Source: Arabidopsis thaliana (taxonomy: Eukaryota > Streptophyta > Magnoliopsida > Brassicales > Brassicaceae). From it: DNA of 64,000 nucleotides. Location: assembly GCF_000001735.4 (NCBI RefSeq), contig NC_003076.8, positions 10,106,001 to 10,170,000 of the forward strand, given 5' to 3'. Made by a program: the position numbers and the translations under genes. Each line of letters begins with the position of its first letter. The first letter of the stretch is position 1. Shown piece after piece: positions 23,022 through 34,417 of the stretch. The notes beneath the pieces were generated by a model, which made no database searches, was not told where the DNA came from, and saw only the letters and a program-made list of their open reading frames with translations.

Positions 23022-26000
23022 ATGGCATCGATAGATGATGGTTCATCTACAACAAGGATGACGTCTTCCTCGTCTCCGGTGGTTACGATGGGCGTTTCTC
23101 CTTTACCTTATCAAGTTCTGAAAATCCAGGAACTACGATCTCATCTGTGGTGTTGAACGGTGACAATTACAACGAATGGTCTTCGGAGATGATAAACGCT
23201 CTCCAAGCTAAACGCAAAATAGGGTTCATCAACGGATCGATTCCAAAACCTTCAGCTAATGATCCTAATTTTGAGAATTGGATGGCAGTGAATTCAATGA
23301 TAGTGGGTTGGATTCGTACGTCTATCGAACCTAAGGTGAAATCTACGGTTTCTTTCATCTCCGATTCACACCAACTTTGGGAAGATTTGAAGCAACGTTT
23401 CTCCGTGGGAAACAAAGTGAGAATTCATCAAATCAAAGCACAGATCGCACGATGTCAACAAGACGGCCAATCAGTTCTGGATTATTACGGTCAACTGTGC
23501 ACTCTTTGGGAAGAATATCAAACCTACAAACCAGTGACTGTCTGCAAGTGTGGATTGTGCACATGTGGTGCTACTCGTGAACCGGCAAAAGAGAGAGAAG
23601 AGGAGAAGATTCACCAATTTGTTTTGGGTCTCGATGAATCACGGTTTGGAGGTCTCAGCACCCCTCTCATCGCCGTGGATCCTTTGCCCACTCTTGGTGA
23701 AATTTATTCTCGAGTAGTGAGAGAAGAGCAACGATTGGCTTCTGTCCAGGTTCGTGAACAACGACAAGATGCAGTTGGTTTTGTGGCTCGCAACGATCAG
23801 AGTTCCTTCCCATCCTCACGACCCGATATGCAAAACGGAGGCCGTTTAGACTCCTCTATCATTAAATCTCGGTCTGTGACTTGCTCACATTGTGGCCGTG
23901 TGGGTCATGAAAAGAAGGACTGCTGGCAGATTGTTGGATTTCCAGAGTGGTGGACTGATCGCAATGGAGGTGGTCGTGGATCTGGTTCCCGTGGAAGAGG
24001 TGGTCGTGGATCTGGTCGAGGAAGAGACCAATCTGTGACAGCTCATGCAACAAGCTCTAACCCGACCAGCCTTCCAGAATTCACACCAGCTCAGCTGCAA
24101 GCTCTCGCACAAATGATTAAAGGTCAACCTAACAACAGCAGCTCCGACAAATTATCTGGTAAGACAAATCTTGGCAATGTAATTCGTGATACTGGAGCAT
24201 CTCATCATATGACCGGAACACTATCTCTGTTGTCTAACATGGTCTCCATACCACCTTGTGCGGTGGGTTTTGCGGACGGAAGCAACACAATGGCTATGAG
24301 TGTGGGAGTGTTATCTCTTTCCAATGATGTTGCGTTGGTTGACGTTCTTTATGTCCCAAATTTGACATGCACTTTAATCTCTGTTTCTAAAATTGTGAAA
24401 CAAATAAAGTGCATTGCAACGTTTACTGATACGTATTGCGTTTTACAGGACCGTTTCACGAGGACTTTGATTGGAAGCGGTGAAGAGCGTGGTGGGGTTT
24501 ATTATCTTACGGATGTCGCTACAGCAAAAATCCATACGGCAAAAATCTCCTCAGATCAAACTTTGTGGCATCAACGTTTAGGGCATCCCAGTTTCTCTGT
24601 TCTTTCATCTTTACCAAAGTTTTCTAGTACTTCAATTCCTGTTGGTTCTCGTTCTTGTGACGTATGCTTTCGAGCTAAACAAACAAGGGAGGTTTTTCCC
24701 CTTAGTATTAATAAATCAAGCGAGTGTTTCTCTTTGATTCATTGTGACGTTTGGGGTCCATATCGGGTTCCTTCATCTTGTGGTGCAGTTTATTTTTTAA
24801 CGATAGTTGATGACTTTTCTCGAGCCGTTTGGACCTATCTACTACTAGCAAAATCTGAAGTGCGCTATGTACTCATGAATTTTATGGCTTACACTGAAAA
24901 ACAATTTGGCAAGTCCGTCAAAACAGTGCAGAGTGACAATGGCACATAATTTATGTGTCTTGCTGCTTACTTTCGTGAACATGGGATCATTCATCAGACC
25001 TCTTGTGTTGGGACTCCTCAACAAAATGGTCGAGTAGAACGCAAGCATAGACATATCCTTAATGTGGCTAGGGCTCTATTGTTTCAAGCAAGCATGCCGG
25101 TCAAATTTTGGGGTGAAGCGGTACTAAGTGCNGCATATTTGATTAACCGGACTCCTTCATCTCTTCACAAAGGTATCTCGCCCTATGAAATTCTTCACGG
25201 TTGTAAACCAAATTATGATCAGCTCCGTGTGTTTGGATCAGCTTGTTACGTTCACCGCGTCACCCGTGATAAAGACAAATTTGGGAAACGAAGTCGTTTG
25301 TACGTTTTCGTTGGCTACCCTTTTGCTCAAAAAGGCTGGAAAGTGTTTGACATTGACAAGAATGAGTTTATCATTACTCGTGATGTCGTGTTTCAGGAAG
25401 ACGTCTTCCCGTATGATGCTAAGGATGATCATTCTTCACTTGTACCTCCATCTCCTATAGTTTGCGATTCAGATTGGATGATCACACTGTCTCTCTCGAA
25501 CAGGGGGAGTTCTGTCATCTTTGACTCCAACACTGAATTTGATGCCGGTGAGAACGTGATCTCTATTTCAACCCCGACGCTTCCCTCGGTTTTTGAACCG
25601 GAATCTGAATCTGCATCTGTACCAGTTTCTGAACCGGATTCGGAATCTGCATTTGTACCAGTTTCTGAACCAGAATCTGATTCTGCATCTGTACCAGTTT
25701 CTAAACCGGATTCTGATCAAATTGAAAAATCAGTCTCTAAACCAATTGTACCGGTTCATACGTCTATACCGGTCGTAACAGAACCTTCTCGTGTTGCTGA
25801 CTCAAGCGCTGCTTCTCCGTTGTCTGTGACAAGGACTCCAGCTAAAACTAAGCTCAAATTTGTTCCCGTTTCCACACCAGCTCGGGCAACCAATCTGATT
25901 GTTCAATCAGAGACACCATCGCCTCCTCCACGTCAAGGTAAGCGAAAACTTATACAATCAGTTCGTTTGCAAGACTATGTCCTCTACAATACTACATGTT

Positions 26001-27688
26001 CTCCGATAAACCCCCACGCTCTCCCCGATTCTACTCAACAGTCCTCGTCAACAGTCCTAGGTAATTCGTTGGATTCCCTAACAAATTTTATTTCTGACGA
26101 TCAATTCTCGTCAGGTCATCGTGCCTATTTGACAGCTATAACGAGTACTGTTGAGCCCAAACATTTTAAGGAAGCTGTTCATATTAAAGTTTGGAATGAT
26201 GCTATGGTTAAGGAAGTTGACTCTCTTGAGATTAACAAAACATGGGATATTGTCGATTTACCAGCTGGAAAAGTGGCTATTGGGAGTCAATGGGTCTACA
26301 AAACAAAATACAATGCCGATGGTTCTATTGAACGTTACAAGGCTTGTCTTGTCGTTCTTGGGAACAAACAGGTAGCAGGCGAGGACTACAATGAAACTTT
26401 TGCTCCTGTTGTCAAAATGACAACGGTCCGTACTCTTCTTTGCCTTGTTGCTGCAAATCAATGGGAGGTGTTCCAAATGGATGTCAACAATGCTTTTCTT
26501 CACGGCGATCTTGAAGAAGAGGTTTACATGCAGCTGCCTCCGGGATTTCGTCATTCTCACCCTAACAAAGTGGCTCGACTTCGCAAATCGTTATATGGTC
26601 TGAAGCAAGCTCCTCGTTGTTGGTTCAAAAAGCTTTCCGATTCATTGCTCAAGTTTGGGTTTGTTCAGTCCTATGATGATTACTCTCTCTTCTCCTACAC
26701 TAAAGAAAACATTGAGCTGCGTGTGTTGATTTATGTTGATGATCTTCTCATTTGTGGGAATGACGGTTACATGATACAAAAATTCAAGGACTATTTGAGT
26801 CGTTGCTTCTCTATGAAAGATTTGGGCAAGCTCAAATATTTTCTTGGTATTGAAGTTAGTCGGGGTCCTGATGGAATTTTTTTGTCACAACGCAAGTATG
26901 CGTCTGACATTGTCTCCGACAATGGGCTTCTTGGTACTAAACCGGCTGCAACTCCGTTGGAACAAAATCATAGGCTTGCAAGTGATGATGGTCCGCTCCT
27001 TGCTGATCCAAAGCCATATCGTCGCTTAGTTGGCCGTTTGATTTACCTCACTCATACACGCCCTGATTTGTGCTATTCAGTTCATGTTTTATCTCAGTTC
27101 ATGCAGACTCCTAGGGAGGCTCATTGGGACGCGGCACTTCGTGTGGTTCGTTTCTTACAAGGTACTTCGGGACAAGGAATATTGCTTTCTGCAAACTCTG
27201 ATCTTACCCTCACAGTTTTTTGTGACTCGGATTGGGCGTCTTGTCCTTTGACTAGGCGTTCCCTTAGTGCATTTGTTGTTTTACTTGGCGGTTCTCCCAT
27301 TTCATGGAAAACCAAGAAACAAGACACAGTTTCTCACTCTTCCGCAGAAGCAGAATATCGTGCTATGGCCGCTGCACTTCGAGAGATTAAATGGCTTCGT
27401 CGGTTGTTAAAAGAATTAGGCATCGAACAGCATGCACCCACTCGTCTTTTCTGCGATAGCAAGGCTGCCATTCACATTGCTGCTAATCCGGTGTTTCACG
27501 AACGCACCAAACACATCGAATCAGATTGTCACTCGGTTCGGGATGCGGTTCGTGATGGTATCATTGAGACGCAACATGTTCGAACCACCGAACAGCTTGC
27601 TGACGTTTTAACGAAAGCCCTTGGTCGTCTACATTTTCTTGATTTAGTATCCAAGTTGGGTGTTCGGTCTCCTCCCACGCCAACGTGA
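23022..27688 (+). pseudogene. Copia gag-pol polyprotein (one frameshift, one stop)
   Basis: The likely start is ATG 23022 (MASIDDGSS). That frame stops at about 23154, and the main frame is entered by a 1-nt shift just upstream of NGDNYNEW (gag, UBN2-like). Next come a zinc knuckle CSHCGRVGHEKKDC (23880-23920), protease DTGASHHM (24189), GAG-pre-integrase LWHQRLGHP (24563) and the integrase core with CDVWGPY, FLTIVDDFSR and SDNGT. A TAA at 24947-24949 interrupts directly after SDNGT, where Glu is usual, and the same frame continues to 27688. Reverse transcriptase has WVYKTKYNADG and the catalytic YVDDLL (about 26733). RNase H has CDSDWASC and HSSAEAEYRAM, and the end carries DVLTKALG. One ambiguous base at 25132 is silent (GCN, Ala). 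Confidence 0.93.
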
Positions 27689-27695
27689 GGGGGAG

Positions 27696-27863
27696 TATTG
27701 AGGATAAGATTGTATCTTATGCGATAAGTTTGAATCCTAGTTATGATATGTTTAGGAATGGACATTTAAGGGTTTGGTGTTTATCTTGTGTTGATTCCCT
27801 CTTGTATAAATAGCAATGTTAAGTTCATTAATAAAGCAAGTCAGTTCGATATCTAATTCTATA
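27696..27863 (+). repeat. 3' LTR of copia element
   Basis: Nearly identical to 22753-22919 apart from a small indel (TTGTATATG versus TTATGATATG) and a few substitutions. TATA box TATAAATA at 27805-27812. Ends TTCTATA where the 5' copy has TTCTACA. Confidence 0.92.
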
Positions 27864-27868
27864 ATTAC

Positions 27869-28613
27869 TATATTTAGTGTTTCCTGGTTTTTTACTCACA
27901 TCATTTATGTACGTACCATAAAACATTAAAACATTAAAGAGTTGGAAAATGATAACCTTTTGCTTGTCATCCATTTACTTATTTTTTTTCTTATAGATGA
28001 TGTTCTTAAGAACCAATGCACTCGCCAATATTTTAACACCAGCTCCTACGTTCGGAAATCATAAATTTATTAAAGCTTTAACAACCAAAAAGAGAATAAC
28101 AATTAGCAGTATTATATACTTCAATTATATTTATGTAAGTCGTGCTTGCATTTATGAATCTTCGATGGACCCATTACAATGCTAAAGCTATTAATTATTT
28201 ATTGAGTTTCTTAAAGATGAAATTATTATGGGAGAACTGATCAACAGAGTAGATATAATTGATTACATATTGTCTTGCGTTAGTTAACTAAAAAAAAGTT
28301 TCGTGTAATCCCAACAAAAGTAAAATTCAAAAATTGTAAGAAAGAACAAATATAATCCAAGTTGTTGAAGAGATGGTCGAAGAAGAAGAAGAAAAAAAAT
28401 TGTACGAAAGATAATCCATTTAATAATTTGATACTCTAATAAGGTATTAGCAGCAAAAGGACTAAATGAGCACAATGTCCGGGCTTACTTGTTTCAAAAT
28501 GAATAATTTTGTATGTATCGAATTTATACGTTTGACATATGCAATTCGATCATGATGGTTTTTGACGAACTAACATTTAATTTGCTAAAACAAAAATTAA
28601 TTTTTATTTTTTA
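27869..28613. other. AT-rich spacer
   Basis: No coding signal. Small open frames here (27997-28185, 28475-28284) have no recognisable features. Confidence 0.5.
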
Positions 28614-28621
28614 AGATTAAC

Positions 28622-29026
28622 CAGTGTTCTAAAAAACGGTTTAGGTGATCGTTTAGATCCTGATAAAGTGGTAGGCGCTCATGCGATGTTTAGACAACCG
28701 TCTACCCCACCTAAAATAGTATATACCTCATTTTAATATATTTTTCTAGTTTTCAACTAAGTTTATATTTATATAAATAGTTATAAATGTCTATATAATA
28801 TTTAATATAGTTAAATGGATATTTTGTCTAATTTTTGTTTACGATTCAAAGTATTTATTTTTTTCTTTATAGATATTTTATATAATATTTATGTATAAAA
28901 TTATATTTATAATATTTATATTATAAATGCTTTAACTACCTAAAATCGTGTAAGATCCGATTAAATGTTTTAGGGCTAAACTTTTGGATCATCATCCGTT
29001 TACTGTTAACGTTTTGTTGAACACTG
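28622..29026. mobile_element. hAT-type MITE (405 bp) with 8-bp target duplication
   Basis: Starts CAGTGTTCTAAAAAACG and ends, on the opposite strand, CAGTGTTCAACAAAACG (14 of 17 matching). It is flanked by the perfect 8-bp duplication AGATTAAC (28614-28621 and 29027-29034). The CAGTG terminus and 8-bp duplication are typical of hAT. There is no transposase, so it is non-autonomous. It lies about 0.3 kb upstream of the DUF868 gene's probable transcription start. Confidence 0.9.
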
Positions 29027-29343
29027 AGATTAACAATAACATTATAAGAATGTAACTGTCCACTTTATTTTTAACTTATAAGGTCCTGCATTCTTTCTGG
29101 ACATGTCAGAAATTCAGAATCTCTAATTTGACTTTACAATTTTAAACAATATTCTGATATTGATTCTCTAACATTGAATATCCCACAAATTCACTAAATA
29201 TTAGATCCTAAAAAATAAAGTATTAGATAGAATCCAAAAAAAAATTCATACAAAATAATCGTCAAACACCCAAATCGTATTCATACAAAATACAAAATTA
29301 AAAAATTGAATTTTTTAAAAGATATGTGAACCCAAATTGTTCA

Positions 29344-29825
29344 ACAAAACTATTTATATAATTCTCTCTTTTTTTGGGCAAACGTTTAGGGATGTCAATT
29401 TATGCCGACTCAATTCTGGTTAGGTGCTTTTTTATTTCCTGGTTTTTAAATTTGGTAATAATTCTGAGAGTGAAAGGAGTCTCCTTTTTGTCTCTTTCTG
29501 TCTCCGTTTTGAGTTTTTATCAGAAGACCAAAACACACATTTTACTTTACCGATTTGCTCTCTCAAATCTCAAATCTCATTCCTTGATTTCTCTTGGAGA
29601 CAACGGATCCAAAACCGACGACACTCTCAAACCAAATCCATGGAGATTTTCCAGATTCCGATTCAGTTTCTCCTTCTCTAATCAATCTCATAAGGTAAAA
29701 TTTTCACTTTTTCTTTCTGGGTTTCTTCTTCTCTTACTGTATCCGTCATTGTCTTAGTCAAATTTCGTCTCTTTATAACTTTTAGATTCGCCCACCAAGT
29801 GTTTGTTGAAATTCCTGAGAGAGAG
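29344..29825 (+). promoter_or_regulatory. Promoter, 5' leader and leader intron of the DUF868 gene
   Basis: A TATA-like TATTTATATAA lies at about 29351-29361. The leader is pyrimidine-rich (CTC/TCTC stretches 29460-29690), as is common for Arabidopsis leaders. A good intron runs from GTAAAATTTT (29695) to ACTTTTAG (29785), placing an intron in the 5' untranslated region 40 bp before the ATG. Frames that cross this leader (29374-29757, 29424-29681) are not conserved-looking and are treated as non-coding. Confidence 0.5.
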
Positions 29826-30695
29826 ATGAAGGATTTTCCTTCTTGCTTTGGTGAAAATGGAGTTCAAGTTGCGGATTCATCGTCTTCTTCGAACTCCGGT
29901 AAAAACGCTCAGAATTTGGTTACTTGTATCTACCAATGTCGAATTCGCGGAAGAAATTGTTTGATCACTGTGACATGGACTAAGAATCTGATGGGTCAAA
30001 GTGTAACAGTTGGTGTTGATGATTCTTGTAACCAAAGTCTTTGTAAAGTCGAGATTAAGCCGTGGCTGTTTACTAAACGGAAAGGGTCTAAGAGTTTAGA
30101 GGCGTATTCGTGTAATATCGATGTTTTTTGGGATCTTTCGTCTGCGAAATTCGGATCAGGTCCTGAAGCTTTGGGAGGATTCTATGTTGGTGTTGTTGTT
30201 GACAAAGAAATGGTTTTGCTTCTTGGTGATATGAAGAAAGAAGCTTTTAAGAAGACGAATGCTTCGCCTTCGTCTTTAGGTGCTGTGTTCATTGCTAAGA
30301 AAGAGCATGTTTTTGGTAAGAGAGTGTTTGCAACGAAAGCTCAGCTTTTTGCTGATGGGAAATTTCATGATCTGTTGATTGAGTGTGACACGAATGTCAC
30401 CGATCCTTGTCTCGTTGTTCGTGTGGATGGTAAGACGTTGTTGCAGGTGAAGCGGCTTAAGTGGAAGTTTCGTGGCAACGATACGATAGTTGTTAATAAA
30501 ATGACTGTGGAAGTTCTATGGGATGTTCATAGTTGGCTCTTTGGGTTGCCTACAACGGGAAACGCTGTGTTCATGTTCAGGACTTGTCAATCTACTGAGA
30601 AGAGCTTGTCTTTCTCACAGGACGTGACAACAACAAACTCCAAGTCTCATAGTTTTGGCTTTTCGTTGATTCTGTACGCTTGGAAGAGCGAGTAG
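29826..30695 (+). CDS. DUF868 family protein, intact single coding exon
   Basis: The 289-residue protein starts MKDFPSCFGENGVQVADSS at ATG 29826. The frame is open further upstream, but only to a non-ATG codon (29799). It matches the plant DUF868 family throughout: ITVTWTKNLMGQSV near residue 50, the VEIKPWLFTKRKGSKS stretch, DVFWDLSSAKFGSGPEP-like motif, GGFYVGVVVDKEMVLLLGD, a KEHVFGKRVF block and the C-terminal VEVLWDVHSWLFG. Length is normal for the family. No signal peptide or membrane segment. The biochemical function of DUF868 proteins is not established. From memory it is the likely orthologue of A. thaliana At5g28150. It is the only clearly intact host gene in the window. Confidence 0.93.
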   Translation: MKDFPSCFGENGVQVADSSSSSNSGKNAQNLVTCIYQCRIRGRNCLITVTWTKNLMGQSVTVGVDDSCNQSLCKVEIKPWLFTKRKGSKSLEAYSCNIDVFWDLSSAKFGSGPEALGGFYVGVVVDKEMVLLLGDMKKEAFKKTNASPSSLGAVFIAKKEHVFGKRVFATKAQLFADGKFHDLLIECDTNVTDPCLVVRVDGKTLLQVKRLKWKFRGNDTIVVNKMTVEVLWDVHSWLFGLPTTGNAVFMFRTCQSTEKSLSFSQDVTTTNSKSHSFGFSLILYAWKSE

Positions 30696-31672
30696 AACAA
30701 AAGAGAGAGTTTCTGGGTGCTAACAAAAACCTTATAAGAGTTTGTTGATTCCTTATCGACATTTTTTTTGTTGATTCATGATTGGTTTCTGCAATATATA
30801 TTTCCTTACACAATGCTGGAACCAGTTTGGTCTTGAGGAATGTGATCTCTGTATACATCTGTTACTTATGTTCTAGAAAGTGTTTCTTATGGTCTATTAC
30901 CTAATTACACTGCTCTTTGATCTTGTAGCTTGTGAATGTTTAGATGCTTAGCAAACTATTGATTAGCTTCTTCTTTCTAATAACAGACTGCTCATAAAGA
31001 TTGTTTATAGAAGAAGCATATAGAGATCGTGGGATTTGTACATGATGATTCCTATATTGCGAATCATTAAGTTGAATGTTTCTTAGCTTTGACATTTCGT
31101 TTCTTCGGACTTTACATTGGTCTACTTCTTTGGTCACACAAGACCGTAAAAGTTTTTGGTTTTCTATAGAGTTAAACTTCTAAAGGCTTAAAAGAGAATT
31201 TGGTATTGTGTCAGTTTTAAACATGAATTTGGATTTGATCATAAGATTTGTCTAAAGCCATAGTTTTTGAAATGTGAATTGCGATTAGTGGCAATATTAC
31301 TGGAAAAGGCATAAAAATTGTCTCTGTCTAAGAGATTCTATTAATAACCACTTTTGAAAAAAAATTGAATTGTCAAGTCACGGAAACTTTCTGTAGAGAG
31401 CAGACAGCTTTATACAGTTACAGTATATAGTGTATACAGTAAAAAAAATCAAACTTCACGCTGTTTAGCTGAGAATCTCAGCAACTACTTGCCGTTTCAT
31501 GCCTCTTGTCTGTTTTGGTCGGAAAAGTACACATGAGAAGACTCAAAGTGACGAAGAGTGTTTCTTTCTTCTGTTATTGCAACATTCTTTTGTGACATCA
31601 TTTGTTTGCTTCTTCTGTTTCAGTTTCTTGTAATAGTAAAATAAAATCATGCCACGTCGTCCCCATCCAAAC
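30696..31672. other. Intergenic region sharing blocks with other F-box/kelch spacers
   Basis: Non-coding. The part 31020-31230 (GGATTTGTACATGATG ... GGTCACACAAGACC) resembles 33340-33500 downstream of the first F-box/kelch gene. The part 31365-31640 (GGAAACTTTCTGTAGAGA ... CTTGCCGTTTCATGCCTC) resembles 58340-58560 downstream of the second copy. The spacers and genes therefore duplicated as units. Confidence 0.55.
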
Positions 31673-31707
31673 GGGCTTATTAAGCCCATTTTCGCAAACT
31701 ATAAAAG
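31673..31707 (+). promoter_or_regulatory. Probable promoter of first F-box/kelch gene
   Basis: A 15-bp palindrome GGGCTTATTAAGCCC (31673-31687) precedes the TATA box TATAAAAG (31700-31707) by 12 bp, about 220 bp before the ATG. GGGCTTA/TAAGCCCA elements are common in plant core promoters. Assignment is by position only. Confidence 0.45.
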
Positions 31708-31925
31708 TAAAAAACAATCAATGAATAAAATATGACTTTGCCTTTTTAGTTTTTTGTTCACCACTACTCAGCCACATTAGGGTTTTGAATAGCCAAATAT
31801 CGCCGTTTCAGTCTCCTTTGAATCCCTAGGAAATTTTGTTATACCTTTGATCATTATTAGCTCTTCGTGGTGTTTATGTCATCTACTTTTTTATACAGCA
31901 AGCAACTTTCTAGTTTCTAACGACT

Positions 31926-33013
31926 ATGAATTCTGAAGTCGAACGTCCATCGTTTTTGTCACTACCTGATGAAATCATCTTGAGCTGTTTAGCCCGCATA
32001 TCGAGATCGTACTATCCGAAACTCTCCCTAGTTTGCAAGACCTTCCGCACTCTCCTCATATCTAATGAGCTCATTGTGGCGCGATTGCACCTCAAAACCC
32101 ATGAAACCTTTTGTCATGTCTGCTTAAAGTTTCCTGATAAACCTAATCCGTCAATGTTCACCCTCTGGATAAAACCTGGTACAATCTTAACCAACCAACT
32201 TGAGAAGAACAAGAGGTCTACAAGAGATACTCGGTTGGTACAAATACCTTCTTCATATTATTATAATGTACCGTTTTACCTCGTTATGGTTGGTTCCGAA
32301 GTATACGGACTCAGCCAACGCAATGATCCGTCCTCCAACATGTTTGTCCGTAATAAGGGGGATATTTTTTTGTGTAAAGCCCCAAACATGACTGTAGCTC
32401 GAGCTAAAGCCAGTGCAGTTGTCTTCAATGGGAAAATATATGTGATGGGAGGTTGCATGGCTGATGAATCCGTGAATTGGGGTGAAGTTTTTGACATAAA
32501 GACTCAAACTTGGGAAGCTTTACCTGACCCTGGTCCTGAGTTCCGTTTTTCTTCAATTAGAAAAATAGATGTGTTCCAAGAAAAGCTTTACGTTAGAAGC
32601 AACGAGAAGAAAGACTCTGTTTATGATCCAAAAGAAGGTAAATGGAATGTTGGAGTAAAAGCACACATGCAAATATGCAATGTATGATAGATAATGTATG
32701 GTATCATTGTGATAAAAAGTGGTGCTGGTGGTATGACACAAGTCCTAAAGAATGGAGAGTGGTCAAAGGTTTAGACATGTTGAACAGGAATCTTGGTTGT
32801 GGTACGATTGAAATTGTTCACTATGGCGGAAAACTCTTAATCTTATGGGACAAGGTAGATCTTTCTCATGACAAAGATATTTGGTGTGCGGTGATTGCGC
32901 TTGAAAAACGTCATGGTAGTGATGAAGTTTGGGGAAACATTGAATGGGCTGATATTGTGCTGACGGTTCCTAGCTCATACGTTTTCGTGAATAGTCTAGA
33001 AACTGGTTTTTGA
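31926..33013 (+). pseudogene. F-box/kelch-repeat protein, copy 1 (8-bp insertion frameshift)
   Basis: ATG 31926 begins a frame with an F-box at residues 9-55 ([16 protein letters not shown] ... [12 protein letters not shown]) and a kelch unit at about 160-205 (GKIYVMGGC ... [12 protein letters not shown]). Such proteins are substrate adaptors of SCF ubiquitin ligases, with the F-box binding a Skp1/ASK protein. Compared with the copy at 56783, an extra 8 bp near 32667-32682 (tandem ATGCAAAT/ATGCAA) shifts the frame, ending the protein at 253 residues. The lost C-terminus ([19 protein letters not shown] ... [10 protein letters not shown]) is still legible in another frame to 33013. It could be expressed as a truncated F-box protein. 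I recall A. thaliana At5g28160/At5g28180 as relatives. Confidence 0.85.
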
Positions 33014-33120
33014 TCAAATCTAATCATGTTTTTTGATTTGATTCTCAAAGGCTTTTTTCTTCTTTATTTTTTAGTGTATTGTTGCTTTTATACTTGTAAT
33101 ATTTGCAACATCACGAGAAA

Positions 33121-33240
33121 TATTGAGTCGGCTAATATTGTGCTGACGGTTCCTAGCTCATATGTTTTCCTGAATAGTTTACCAAATAGGTTTTGATAAA
33201 ATTTAACTATGTTTTTCTGTTTTGCCAATGCCTTATTTTT
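33121..33240 (+). pseudogene. Duplicated 3' end fragment of an F-box/kelch gene
   Basis: Starting at ATTGAGTCGGCTAATATTG this repeats the last ~75 coding bases and the following bases of the gene just upstream (32939-33045), including GTGCTGACGGTTCCTAGCTC. Some bases (CCAAATAGG) are closer to the second gene copy (CTAAATAGG at 57926). It is therefore a relic of another paralogue or of unequal crossing-over. Confidence 0.75.
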
Positions 33241-33700
33241 TGTTTGAATTCTGTAGTGTGTTTATGGTTAAACTAAATTGTTGGCAACATCACATCCAAC
33301 TTCAAAATAACAGTTTTATATCGAAATGTGACTTAGTGGTAGGATTTGTATATGATGTGAATCAGTAAGTCAGATGTTTGATAGCTTTCATATTCCAATT
33401 CTTCGTCTTAATTTTGTCAGTTTCTTTAGTCACACAAAACCACATAAGTTTTTAGTTACCAGTTAATATTGGAGAGAGACTACAAAAGATAAATGCTATT
33501 GTGTGAGTTTTGAAATCTGAAGTTAAACATACCTTTTTTTTGTCCGTTATAGCATTCTCTAAAGAATAGCTCTTTTCTGTATTTGGTATTTAAAAAGATT
33601 TTGTACCAATTTCTAATAACATATGTATGATGTAACCTTGAGAAAAAGAAAATGATGTAAAATGTGATTACTAGAAAGGCCTATAAGATATGAGAGTTTC
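33241..33700. other. Intergenic spacer
   Basis: Non-coding. 33340-33500 resembles the spacer downstream of the DUF868 gene (31020-31230). LINE-derived sequence begins at about 33700. Confidence 0.5.
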
Positions 33701-33891
33701 TATTCATAACAATGTATATCAGATGTGAACTTATGGAGTGCAAAGACCATCTGTTCTTCGAATGTGGCTACGCCAAAGAGATTTGGACAGGACTGAGCAG
33801 GAAGATCCTTGGACACAAGTTCACAACAACATGGAGTGCCATCCACATTACTCTTTTAGATATATCTTTGGGACTAATAAACATCTTCTTG
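33700..33891 (+). pseudogene. LINE fragment, left half (zf-RVT region)
   Basis: The frame encodes CKDHLFFECGYAKEIWTGLS, the zinc-binding region after reverse transcriptase in plant LINEs (zf-RVT). It stops abruptly at 33891, where a CACTA element has inserted with duplication of TTG. The other half resumes at 42455. The upstream reverse transcriptase is missing (5'-truncated insertion, usual for LINEs). Confidence 0.82.
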
Positions 33892-33908
33892 CACTACAAG
33901 AAAACAAG

Positions 33909-34300
33909 CAAACGACGACTACGAAAGGCGACTAACAATGTAGTCGTCCTTTTTTGCGACTAACTTACGACTGATGGACGACGACATTACGACAACAGAC
34001 AAATTGGTCGTTCCATAATCGTATTTTAGCGACTACAAGCTTTAGTCGGTACATAGTCATCCAAATACGACTATTTGACGACGACATTACTGGAAAAAAT
34101 AAGTAGTCATATTTTGACGACTACATGTCCGACTTCATACATTAGTCGTAAAACCGGCGACGATAATACGACTATTTTTCCTTTGTCGTAAAATAGTCGC
34201 ATAAGTGTCGTATAATACGGTTGGAAAACGTTTTTCGTGTTGCTGGGTAGGTACACCTAATTTCTGAGCGTCTACAATGTTTAGTCGTAAAATAGTCGTA
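33909..34300. repeat. CACTA subterminal repeats, left
   Basis: Dense units of CGACTA, TAGTCG and GTCGTAAAATAGTCGT in both orientations. In En/Spm elements the TNPA protein binds such subterminal arrays to bring the ends together. Immediately downstream lies the TATA box TATATAA (34311-34317) of the transposase gene. Confidence 0.85.
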
Positions 34301-34417
34301 AAAAATCCTCTATATAATCCACGACACTCTTCATTCTCATTCACCAACAAATCAAAACAACATCAAAAGAAAAAAAACGATTTCGAAGGAAAAAATATAA
34401 GTTTAGTTTATGCTATA

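Larger units (their letters stand above)
22753..27863 (+). mobile_element. Ty1/copia LTR retrotransposon, 5111 bp, nearly intact
   Basis: Short LTRs (22753-22919, 167 bp; 27696-27863, 168 bp) differ by a few changes. The element is flanked by the 5-bp duplication ATTAC (22748-22752 and 27864-27868). A variant primer site TGGTACAGAGC (22920-22930) follows the 5' LTR, and the polypurine tract GAGGGGGAG (27687-27695) abuts the 3' LTR. Between them is one gag-pol frame in copia order: gag, protease, integrase, reverse transcriptase, RNase H. One frameshift near the N-terminus and one in-frame stop are the only lesions I see, so the insertion is fairly recent. LTR ends are TA...CA/TA rather than TG...CA, probably from C-to-T type changes. 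Confidence 0.95.

Noticed and set aside
29374-29757. 127-codon frame upstream of the DUF868 gene as a separate gene
   Set aside because: It starts at a non-ATG codon, lies in a pyrimidine-rich leader and crosses a good 5' leader intron.
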